Shown: in pieces, positions 8,774 through 15,678 of the stretch | Position numbering within the stretch: the stretch's first letter is position 1 | Layout: each line of letters begins with the position of its first letter | Assembly: GCA_964600075.1 (NCBI GenBank) | Contig: CAZRIE010000032.1 | Coordinates: 1-39,747 of the forward strand | Direction of reading: 5' to 3' | Origin: CAZRIE01 sp964600075 | GTDB taxonomy: Bacteria > Bacteroidota > Bacteroidia > Flavobacteriales > Flavobacteriaceae | Length of the DNA: 39,747 nt | The notes under the pieces: model-generated | What the model saw: only the letters and a program-made list of their open reading frames with translations | Told to the model about the DNA's origin: nothing | Database searches by the model: none | Position numbers and translations under genes: made by a program

Positions 8774-8916
8774 TTTGTGTCGGGGCCCAAACTCGAAATC
8801 TTAATAATGACTGTAGACTTTTTAAAAATATGTTTTGCTTTTCGAGCTTAGGCATATAAGATTCTCGGTCGAAGTAAAACTTAGGGTATTAAAAACCCGT
8901 TAATTGAACATCCAGA

Positions 8917-9447
8917 CTAAATTCCGTCAATCTGCCCCCGCAGTGTTTTGAGCGCTAAATGCATCCGTTTTTCAATGGCCTTTACGCTTACCCCTTCCAT
9001 TTCGGCAATTTCGGCATATTTTTTTCCGTCTATTCTATTTAATAGAAATGTGATTCGCTGGTTTTCGGGTAGACTGTTCAACGCGCGATCCAGTTTTTCC
9101 TTGAATTCATTCTCCTCCATCAAAAATTCAGGAGATTCATGAGTAGTCTTTAAAGTCTTGTCTGCATACTTCAAACGTACTTTTTCGGCTTTTATCACAT
9201 TCAAGTACAAATTGTTGGCTACAGTATAGACATATGACTTCGCTTTTTCGGGAGAGACCTTGGCGCAATTCTCCCATAATTTCATAAACGCCTCTTGAAC
9301 AGCATCGTATGCTTTTTCCTGATTTCCGAATTTATAATATATGTAATTAAAAACCGTTTTAGAGTTAGCTTTGAAAATAGTGCCAAAGACCTGCTCCTCG
9401 CAAACATTGTCTGTATTTTTGGTTTCCAATGGGTTGGTTTTTTCCAA
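8917..9447 (-). CDS. ECF RNA polymerase sigma factor (FecI-like)
   Basis: A 176-aa group IV sigma factor. Region 2 (about 30-95, with YDAVQEAFMKLWEN and the SYVYTVANNLYLNVI stretch) contacts the -10 element and core polymerase. Region 4 (about 120-172, with LNSLPENQRITFLLNRIDG and the recognition helix YAEIAEMEGVSVKAIEKRM) binds the -35 element. Regions 1.1 and 3 are absent, as expected. It is followed on the same strand by GNAT, FecR and the STN receptor, and it diverges from the repeat lipoprotein gene 89 bp away. I infer that its regulon includes the two matching promoters at 7798 and 9478. Confidence 0.95.
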   Translation of the reverse strand: MEKTNPLETKNTDNVCEEQVFGTIFKANSKTVFNYIYYKFGNQEKAYDAVQEAFMKLWENCAKVSPEKAKSYVYTVANNLYLNVIKAEKVRLKYADKTLKTTHESPEFLMEENEFKEKLDRALNSLPENQRITFLLNRIDGKKYAEIAEMEGVSVKAIEKRMHLALKTLRGQIDGI

Positions 9448-9477
9448 AGATATTTGAAAAAACCGAAATAGGGCAGG

Positions 9478-9504
9478 TAGGGTATTTTAAAAATTGGTTG
9501 TTTT
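9478..9504 (+). promoter_or_regulatory. Candidate ECF-sigma promoter for the repeat lipoprotein
   Basis: TAGGGTATTT (9478-9487), 8 nt, then GGTTGTTTT (9496-9504), ending 32 nt before the ATG at 9537. It matches the element before FecR in both boxes and in the exact 8-nt spacing. The match joins the divergent lipoprotein gene to the sigma/FecR/receptor module. Confidence 0.6.
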
Positions 9505-9536
9505 AGGATTGAAGTAACAATAAATTCCAAATCATT

Positions 9537-10907
9537 ATGAAAAATTATTTTAAATTTTCGCTGTATACCTTCCTACTGGGTGCGGCGTTGGTATTTACCT
9601 CTTGCCAAAAAGAGGAACCCTTTCAAGAAGACATCGATGAAGAGCAAACTTTGACGGCAAGTTCGGCGACAGTAGAGTTGATGACTCGGACCGTTTCAAA
9701 CGATGGGTCTTATGACAATATCGTTGACGGAGCGAGTTGTTTCGATATCCGTTTTCCCTACACCGTTGAAGTCAACGGACTGGAACTTACCATTGATTCA
9801 ATGGCAGACTTAAAGACGATTGAAGAAATTTTGGATGCTGTGGATGACAATGAGGATATTATGGAAATTATTTTCCCGATAACCATAACCATGGCCGATT
9901 ATACCGAGGTAACCATAAACGGCGTGCAAGGTCTTCGCGAAATTGCCGAGCAATGCACAGAAGGTGGTGGCGATGACGATATTGAGTGTATCGATATAGT
10001 GTATCCTGTTACGGTTTTCACTTATAACCCGAATTTTCAGCAGACTGATAATGTAACTGTCGAGAGCGATAAGCAATTGAGACGTTTCTTTGCCGGTTTG
10101 AAGGAAACCGATCTTATTAGTTTTGATTTCCCAGTCTCTTTTGAACATCTCGATGGCACAAAGGTAACTGTGAATAGTAACAGTGAATTGGCAGATGCCA
10201 TCGAGCGTGCCAAAAAAGTGTGCGATGAAGATGATGATAACGATCACAATGATGACGATTTCACTGAGGAAAGGTTGAATGGTTTTTTATTGGAATGCCC
10301 ATGGGAGGTGGTAAAGTTAGAAAGAACGAATCAGCCCAATTCGGCAGAGTATGCTAGGCATATTTTGACCTTTAAAGAAGATGGTAAAGTAATCGCCGAT
10401 AATGGGTATGGATATAGTATTGAAGGCGAATGGAGCACTAAAGTTACCGATTTTCGGGTTGTATTGCATATAGAATTCAAAGACAACCACGCGTTCAATG
10501 AGACTTGGTACGTTTACGAAATCGAGGAGGGCAAAATTAAATTGTTCGATGGTGACGACAAAATCATTATGGAAATGGCATGTGACTATGATCCTGAAGT
10601 TTGTACAATGGATACAATTCGCGAAAGGCTAGGTGATTGTAGATGGAAAATTGCGTACGAAGACGGTACATTCTTTGAGGATGTAAATATTGATTTTTCG
10701 AATATGAATATTCACGTTCACAATCCAAACGATACCGTTGTTGATGAAGGAAATTGGTCAATATCAGAAGAATCTATTAGTTTTAATGACCTCAGTATGA
10801 CTTTGTCAAACTATATTGGTGACTGGGTAATCATTGAATGTACTTTGGAGCGTTTCAAATTGAAACGTGGTGACGAGATTATTATTCTCGTAAAAGTCTG
10901 TAAATAA
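9537..10907 (+). CDS. Acidic repeat lipoprotein of unknown function, linked to the ECF module
   Basis: A 456-aa lipoprotein with no family I can name. The signal peptide ends in the lipobox VFTSC (C23). Residues 68-229 hold four related units of about 35-40 aa. Each starts with a strand containing [FY]P (RFPYTV, IFPITI, VYPVTV, DFPVSF), then a D/N-G-x-x-[VL]-T-[IV] hairpin, then S/N-x-x-[DE]-L and a helix. Units 1-2 and 3-4 are bracketed by cysteines (C68-C140, C151-C229), which suggests two double-unit modules closed by disulfides. An Asp-rich linker (229-242), possibly metal-binding, follows. The C-terminus has two lipocalin-like units (about 247-349 and 360-455) that share an [EG]-[DE]-C-x-W start, a GEW/GNW turn and a terminal cysteine. 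Its promoter matches that of FecR, and a strong terminator follows, so it is a single-gene unit. Confidence 0.85.
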   Translation: MKNYFKFSLYTFLLGAALVFTSCQKEEPFQEDIDEEQTLTASSATVELMTRTVSNDGSYDNIVDGASCFDIRFPYTVEVNGLELTIDSMADLKTIEEILDAVDDNEDIMEIIFPITITMADYTEVTINGVQGLREIAEQCTEGGGDDDIECIDIVYPVTVFTYNPNFQQTDNVTVESDKQLRRFFAGLKETDLISFDFPVSFEHLDGTKVTVNSNSELADAIERAKKVCDEDDDNDHNDDDFTEERLNGFLLECPWEVVKLERTNQPNSAEYARHILTFKEDGKVIADNGYGYSIEGEWSTKVTDFRVVLHIEFKDNHAFNETWYVYEIEEGKIKLFDGDDKIIMEMACDYDPEVCTMDTIRERLGDCRWKIAYEDGTFFEDVNIDFSNMNIHVHNPNDTVVDEGNWSISEESISFNDLSMTLSNYIGDWVIIECTLERFKLKRGDEIIILVKVCK

Positions 10908-10971
10908 GTTACACCTACTTATGCCGCTATATAGGTAAATATATAACCCTTTTTGCCCCACATTTTTTTCT

Positions 10972-11002
10972 AAGCGCCCATTGAGAGATGGGCGCTTTTT
11001 TT
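10972..11002 (+). terminator. Rho-independent terminator after the repeat lipoprotein gene
   Basis: A 10-bp stem, AAGCGCCCAT (10972-10981) paired with ATGGGCGCTT (10988-10997), with loop TGAGAG, is followed by a run of T ending at 11002. It lies 65 nt after the lipoprotein stop and before the ffh promoter. Confidence 0.9.
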
Positions 11003-11050
11003 GTCCTCTCCCTAGCCCTTATGGGAGCGCTAAGGTGGGGGCTTATTTTT
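11003..11050 (+). repeat. GC-rich extragenic element upstream of ffh
   Basis: The stretch reads CCCTAGCCCTTATGGGAGCG and then TAAGGTGGGGGCTTATTTTT. Its end resembles the element before queE, where GGGAGTTAGAGGGGGCTTAT is followed by a promoter box. The C-rich and G-rich parts can pair into a hairpin. It looks like a dispersed intergenic element of the genome; function unknown. Confidence 0.45.
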
Positions 11051-11084
11051 ATGGTAATGTCTCTTTCTTTCCCTTACTTATTCT

Positions 11085-11092
11085 TAAATTTG
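11085..11092 (+). promoter_or_regulatory. -7 promoter element of ffh (TAnnTTTG)
   Basis: TAAATTTG fits the Bacteroidota -7 consensus TAnnTTTG exactly and lies 26 nt before the ATG at 11119. It supports the internal ATG start over the upstream TTG at 10981. No clear -33 box is visible. Confidence 0.5.
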
Positions 11093-11118
11093 CCTTTCTT
11101 CAAAAAGTATGCAAGACG

Positions 11119-12453
11119 ATGTTTGATAATTTAAGTGAAAAACTGGACAAGGCGCTCCACACCCTACGTGGGCACGGGCAGATTACAGAGATAAACGTAG
11201 CTGAGACCACTAAGGAAGTTCGTAGGGCTTTGCTGGATGCCGATGTCAATTTTAAAATTGCAAAGGAATTCACCAATCGCGTCAAAGAAAAAGCGCTCGG
11301 TCAAAATGTATTGACCACGTTACAACCGGGCCAGTTGATGGTCAAAATTGTAAAGGATGAGCTGACCCAACTAATGGGTGGGGAGACCGAAGGTATAGAT
11401 CTTTCGGGTACACCATCGATAATCTTGATGGCAGGACTTCAAGGTTCGGGTAAGACTACATTTTCAGGGAAACTCGCCAATTTTTTAAAGACTAAAAAAT
11501 CTAAAAAGCCTTTATTGGTTGCATGTGATGTATATCGCCCTGCGGCCATTGATCAATTGCATATTGTTGGGGAGCAAATCGGGGTAGAGGTCTATTCCGA
11601 CCGTGATAACAATGATCCTGTTTCCATAGCTCAGGCTGGCATCGCCAAGGCAAAATCGGAGGGTTACAACGTGGTTATCGTCGATACCGCCGGTAGGTTG
11701 GCAGTCGATGAAAAGATGATGAACGAGATATCGAACATCCATGCGGCTATTCAGCCTCAAGAAACCCTTTTCGTGGTCGATTCGATGACTGGGCAAGATG
11801 CGGTGAACACAGCCAAAACGTTCAACGATGTCTTGAACTTTGACGGAGTAATCTTGACAAAGTTAGATGGTGATACCCGTGGGGGTGCCGCTATTTCTAT
11901 TAAATCTGTCGTTGACAAACCTATCAAATTCATCGGTACGGGCGAGAAGATGGAAGCTATCGATGTGTTCCACCCCTCGCGAATGGCAGAGCGTATTTTG
12001 GGCATGGGCGATGTAATTTCTTTGGTGGAACGGGCGCAAGAGCAGTTCGATGAAGAAGAGGCTCGAAAAATTCAAAAAAAGATTGCCAAGAATAAATTTG
12101 GTTTTGACGATTTCCTTTCCCAGATACAGCAGATAAAAAAGATGGGGAATATGAAAGATCTTATGGGTATGATTCCTGGCATGGGAAAGGCCCTAAAGGG
12201 AATAGATATCGATGACGATGCCTTTAAGCATATCGAAGCTATGATTCATTCTATGACGCCCGATGAGCGATCGAACCCTTCAAAATTGAATGTCAGTCGT
12301 AAAAAACGGATAGCCAAAGGTAGCGGACGCGAGGTACAGGAAGTCAACCAACTTTTAAAACAGTTCGACCAGATGAGTAAAATGATGAAGATGATGCAAG
12401 GTGGCGGCGGTAAGAAGATGATGCAGATGATGGGCGGCTTAGGTCAGAAATAG
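11119..12453 (+). CDS. ffh: Signal recognition particle GTPase Ffh (SRP54)
   Basis: A 444-aa cytoplasmic GTPase that, with 4.5S RNA, binds signal sequences emerging from the ribosome and delivers them to FtsY at the membrane. N domain about 1-95; G domain with P-loop GLQGSGKTT (106-114), DTAGRL and TKLDGDTRGG; methionine-rich M domain at the end (MSKMMKMMQGGGGKKMMQMM), which binds the RNA and signal peptide. The start at 11119 gives the usual family N-terminus (MFDNLSEKLDKALHTLRGHG); the frame is open upstream to a TTG at 10981, but that region holds a terminator arm and the promoter. It stands alone. Confidence 0.97.
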   Translation: MFDNLSEKLDKALHTLRGHGQITEINVAETTKEVRRALLDADVNFKIAKEFTNRVKEKALGQNVLTTLQPGQLMVKIVKDELTQLMGGETEGIDLSGTPSIILMAGLQGSGKTTFSGKLANFLKTKKSKKPLLVACDVYRPAAIDQLHIVGEQIGVEVYSDRDNNDPVSIAQAGIAKAKSEGYNVVIVDTAGRLAVDEKMMNEISNIHAAIQPQETLFVVDSMTGQDAVNTAKTFNDVLNFDGVILTKLDGDTRGGAAISIKSVVDKPIKFIGTGEKMEAIDVFHPSRMAERILGMGDVISLVERAQEQFDEEEARKIQKKIAKNKFGFDDFLSQIQQIKKMGNMKDLMGMIPGMGKALKGIDIDDDAFKHIEAMIHSMTPDERSNPSKLNVSRKKRIAKGSGREVQEVNQLLKQFDQMSKMMKMMQGGGGKKMMQMMGGLGQK

Positions 12454-12515
12454 TATGAAGTGGCTAGTTACACTATGCAGTAGCAGTAGGCTGTTGAATT
12501 TTTGTAGCGGATTAG

Positions 12516-12745
12516 TTTAAAACTCTTGAGGCATACAAAAAGAAATTTTCTTTGGCAATGGATGTTTTTGATATGTCAAAAGCTTTTCCGAAATCTGCAA
12601 CTACATTACAGATGAGGTTTACAATCAACTTACTGAAGGGAGTGAAGATGTACGTAGACTTATAAACTATATGATTACAAACTCGGGCAAATTTGGAGTG
12701 AAAGAGCAGTACTGCAACGGCCCACTGAATTCTCTTTTAAAATGA
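12516..12745 (+). pseudogene. Relic of a four-helix-bundle (23S rRNA intervening-sequence type) protein
   Basis: Two pieces in different frames match opposite ends of this family. From 12516 the frame reads FKTLEAYKKKFSLAMDVFD, then MSKAFPKS, the typical first helix and FPK turn. From about 12590 another frame reads EICNYITDEVYNQLTEGSED and VRRLINYM, the last helices. The middle (about 60 residues in homologs, including the RRA-S-P-NIAEG motif) is missing, and the join lies near 12585-12592. No start codon is seen. The C-terminal frame stops at TGA 12743-12745, overlapping the folD ATG as ATGA. Confidence 0.65.
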
Positions 12746-13626
12746 CAATCTTAGACGGAAAAAAAATATCCAACGAAATAAAGGAAGAAATCGCAGCCGA
12801 GGTGGTAAAGATGAAGGAGAGGGGCGAAAAAGTGCCACATCTTGCAGCTGTGCTTGTCGGAAATGATGGTGCAAGTTTGACGTATGTGGGGAGCAAAGTC
12901 CGTTCGTGTAAGCGAATAGGATTTGAGTCTACTTTGATTCATTTGCCTGAAGAAACTACGCAAGAGACTTTGCTGCAGCAAGTACATGAACTGAATGCCA
13001 ATAATGATATTGATGGCTATATTGTGCAGCTTCCTTTGCCAAAACACATTGACGAACAAAAAGTACTGATGGCAGTAGACCCCGATAAAGATGTAGATGG
13101 CTTTCATCCGGTCAATTTTGGCAAAATGGCCTTGGATATGGAGTCGTTTATTTCTGCAACTCCATCCGGAATTATGGAGCTTTTAAGACGATATGAGGTT
13201 AATACCGAGGGCAAACACGCAGTCGTAATTGGTCGTAGCCATATTGTTGGTAGACCCATGAGTATTTTGATGAGTCAAAAAGGAAAAGCGGCGAACTGTA
13301 CCGTTACACTTGCTCACAGCCGCACAAAGGATATTAAAGAACTTACCTTACAGGCAGACATCGTCGTATCCGCTCTGGGTGTCCCGCATTTTTTAAAAGC
13401 GGATATGGTCAAGGAAGGTGCCGTAATCATTGATGTAGGTATCACAAGGGTTACCGACGAAACCAAAGAAAAGGGATATTATATTACTGGTGATGTCGAT
13501 TTTGAGAATGTCAGTAAAAAAGCTTCCTATATAACTCCCGTCCCAGGAGGAGTGGGCCCCATGACCATTGCGATGCTACTAAAGAATACACTTTTAGCAA
13601 GGGAAAGGCATAGGAGTAGAAAATAA
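12742..13626 (+). CDS. folD: Bifunctional methylenetetrahydrofolate dehydrogenase / cyclohydrolase FolD
   Basis: A 294-aa cytoplasmic enzyme that converts 5,10-methylene-THF via methenyl-THF to 10-formyl-THF using NADP, for purine and formyl-Met synthesis. Visible motifs: YVGSK (Y48, catalytic K52), VQLPLP (Q96), DKDVDGFHP (D119 region), the nucleotide-binding GRSHIVGRP, and PGGVGPMT near the C-terminus. Length is normal for the family. Its ATG overlaps the TGA of the decayed four-helix frame. No promoter box of the TAnnTTTG type stands close upstream, so transcription may start within or before the relic. Confidence 0.96.
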   Translation: MTILDGKKISNEIKEEIAAEVVKMKERGEKVPHLAAVLVGNDGASLTYVGSKVRSCKRIGFESTLIHLPEETTQETLLQQVHELNANNDIDGYIVQLPLPKHIDEQKVLMAVDPDKDVDGFHPVNFGKMALDMESFISATPSGIMELLRRYEVNTEGKHAVVIGRSHIVGRPMSILMSQKGKAANCTVTLAHSRTKDIKELTLQADIVVSALGVPHFLKADMVKEGAVIIDVGITRVTDETKEKGYYITGDVDFENVSKKASYITPVPGGVGPMTIAMLLKNTLLARERHRSRK

Positions 13627-13672
13627 TTTATTATTTAAGTAGTATTTGTTTTTCTTCGATTTTAAATCCCGC

Positions 13673-13819
13673 ATTTTCAAGTTGAACCAAAGATTTCATG
13701 GTAAAGAAGATGTTAAAGGGTCGAGGCTTTATTTGGTAAACAAGTATGTAACCAGCCTTGGAGGTAGCATCAGCGTAGACATCAAGGTTAACGAAGTAAC
13801 TACTTTTACAATTAAATTT
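13673..13819 (+). pseudogene. Relic of a histidine kinase ATPase-domain C-terminus
   Basis: The frame reads IFKLNQRFHGKEDVKGS, RLYLVNKYVTSLGGSISVD, then NEVTTFTIKF. This follows the end of HATPase_c domains (RFH..., GxGLGLYLVK, LGG.I.V.S..G.GTTF). The G2 box has lost two residues (KGS-R-LYLV in place of a GTGLGLYLV-type box), and the G.GTTF glycines are changed. Everything upstream in the kinase is absent. It lies 46 nt after folD. Confidence 0.6.
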
Positions 13820-13849
13820 AAAGCTGAAATCCTACACGCTAGTTGCTGT

Positions 13850-13996
13850 CTAACGGAGTTTCTCTGACACTAATTTTCCTATTATGACCGTATCTCCCGG
13901 CTTTAGAATTTCTATATCGTTGCTGTCGTCGATACTACAACTGCTCATGGCAATAATTAACGTGAGAATGAATACTACAGATGCTAGCTTTCTCAT
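13850..13996 (-). CDS. Small putative lipoprotein (48 aa)
   Basis: The frame starts at the ATG at 13996 and reads MRKLASVVFILTLIIAMSSC, a clear lipoprotein signal with C20 in the lipobox, followed by a short polar tail containing IDDSNDIEILKPGDTVIIG and ending at TAG 13850. The tail may be cut short: its end meets the kinase relic, so this could be the 5' part of a broken larger gene. No family recognised. It is too short for confident calling, but the signal peptide is convincing. Confidence 0.4.
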   Translation of the reverse strand: MRKLASVVFILTLIIAMSSCSIDDSNDIEILKPGDTVIIGKLVSEKLR

Positions 13997-14273
13997 AAGA
14001 TTTGGGTTTTATGAAGACAATACTGTTTTATCACTAACGTAGAAAACTCGATTTACGTATGGTTTTCGAAAATCTCATATTAATTCTTCCGCTGAATTAC
14101 TCAAAGGAAAATAATCCATTTTTGTTCTTTTCGAAAAAGAAAAAGCAGGTATAGCCATAGCTACAGTTTTTTTTATTTTGAAGAACGTTGGAAAAAGGCA
14201 CATTTTAACTGAGTAATCTGGCGGTAGAAATGATATTATACCATCAAAAAATGAACGCGGCTGGCAAAACCCT
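13997..14273. other. Intergenic region without a recognisable gene
   Basis: AT-rich. I see an imperfect palindrome, TTCTTTTCGAAAAAGAA (14125-14141), and no open frame with a family match. The right end leads into the MFS gene promoter. Confidence 0.5.
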
Positions 14274-14281
14274 TACTTTTG
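14274..14281 (+). promoter_or_regulatory. -7 promoter element of the MFS gene (TAnnTTTG)
   Basis: TACTTTTG matches the Bacteroidota -7 box exactly and lies 16 nt before the ATG at 14298, so the leader would be very short. No clear -33 partner. Confidence 0.5.
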
Positions 14282-14297
14282 CATCTTTCTGAATTAA

Positions 14298-15602
14298 ATG
14301 TCCGCAACCAACCGATTTTCTTTTATCGATCCATCAAAAAGTCCGGTCTTTTACGGCTATGTGATATTGGTTTTCGGTTCTATCGGTATTTACTGCAGTA
14401 TACCTGGTCAAACTATAGGGGTTTCTGTTTTTACGGATCCTGTAAAAGATGCTTTGGGCCTTTCTCGAAACCAATTTAGCAACGCCTACATGATCGGTAC
14501 AATCTGTAGTTCGCTGGTCATTGGCCGAGCAGGATTATGGTTCGATAAATATGGTGCTCGCTATGTCGCTTTTTTTGCCGCGGTTACCTTGGCCATTGCC
14601 TTACTCTTGTGTTCATGGTCCGTTCAAATGAGCGAGACGCTAAAGGTGGTATTGAATCTTGATACATGGCTAATCCCTTTTGTGCTGATGACCGTGCTGT
14701 TCTTTATCCTGAGATTTTCTGGTCAGGGGGTACTCACCATGGCCTCTCGGAACATGATTATGATATGGTTCGACAAGAATCGTGGCAAGGTGAACGCCAT
14801 AAGTAGTGTGGCCATATCGTTTGGCTTTTCCTCTTCACCGTTATTTGTGAACGTCTTGATAGAAGACTATAGTTGGGAGGTTGCTTGGCAATTTTTGGCC
14901 ATAGGTCTTTTGGTCTTCAGCTTCTTTATCATCCAATTTTTCAAAAACAAACCCGAAGAACATGGGCTATTGCCCGATGGGAAAATTAGCAACCCGGATG
15001 ACAAACCCGGATGGGTACCCGTAGCGAAACAATACACAGCAAAAGAAGCCCAGCGCACCAGAGCGTTTTGGATGTATGGTCTTATACTCTCATTCAATAG
15101 TTTTTTTATTACCGGACTTACCTTTCATGTCGTATCTGTTTTTGCGAGTGAAGGTTTTCCAAAGGAAGATGCGATTTCTATTTTCTTACCCGCATCGGTC
15201 GTTGCGGTAACGATTTCCACGGTCTTTAATTTTTTAAGCGATTACCTGCAATTGCAACTGTACCTATACCTCATGATTTTAGGTGGTATATTGGCTTCTG
15301 TCGGATTTCTGTTTCTGGCTACTCCAATAGGTGTCCCCTTTTTAATTGGTGGTTTCGGAATTCTAGGCGGTTTTTTCGCGGTGCTCAATGCTATCGTGTG
15401 GCCCCGATTCTATGGTCGTACCAATTTGGGTGCAATTACCGGAAAAATCATGTCTTTTCTGATTTTGGCCAGCGCACTGGCCCCTCCCATTTTTAGTCTT
15501 TGTTTTTCCACCTTTGGTTCATACCATCTCGTGGGTTATTTAGGGTTGGCCTTTTTACTTTTCTTGGCATTGGCATCTGTGAAGGCCAATAACCCACAGT
15601 AA
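14298..15602 (+). CDS. MFS permease, oxalate/formate-antiporter-like
   Basis: A 434-aa inner-membrane transporter with about 12 helices in two halves split by a polar loop (about 210-250, KPEEHGLLPDGK to KQYTAKEAQRTRAFW). The N-terminal GQTIGVSVFTDPVKDALGLS stretch, the RAGLWFDKYGARYVA loop 2-3 motif and the EHGLLPDG loop are typical of the OFA/monocarboxylate type of major facilitators. Substrate not deducible. It starts the + strand run that continues with a secreted esterase 76 bp downstream, which hints at uptake of a product made outside the cytoplasm. Confidence 0.85.
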   Translation: MSATNRFSFIDPSKSPVFYGYVILVFGSIGIYCSIPGQTIGVSVFTDPVKDALGLSRNQFSNAYMIGTICSSLVIGRAGLWFDKYGARYVAFFAAVTLAIALLLCSWSVQMSETLKVVLNLDTWLIPFVLMTVLFFILRFSGQGVLTMASRNMIMIWFDKNRGKVNAISSVAISFGFSSSPLFVNVLIEDYSWEVAWQFLAIGLLVFSFFIIQFFKNKPEEHGLLPDGKISNPDDKPGWVPVAKQYTAKEAQRTRAFWMYGLILSFNSFFITGLTFHVVSVFASEGFPKEDAISIFLPASVVAVTISTVFNFLSDYLQLQLYLYLMILGGILASVGFLFLATPIGVPFLIGGFGILGGFFAVLNAIVWPRFYGRTNLGAITGKIMSFLILASALAPPIFSLCFSTFGSYHLVGYLGLAFLLFLALASVKANNPQ

Positions 15603-15678
15603 TTTCCTGAATTCATATGAATAAGTTCGGTTTGCCAATTGAATGGAAATCCCTACCTTTTGATGAAATAATACGACT

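Noticed and set aside
8882..8905. TAGGGTATT on the plus strand as a third ECF promoter
   Set aside because: The second box is absent at the 8-nt spacing, and it points into the end of the sigma gene; it is also part of a small GGGT/ACCC hairpin.
10981..11118. N-terminal extension of Ffh from a TTG
   Set aside because: The region contains a terminator arm, a G-rich element and the TAAATTTG promoter box; the family N-terminus begins at the ATG at 11119.
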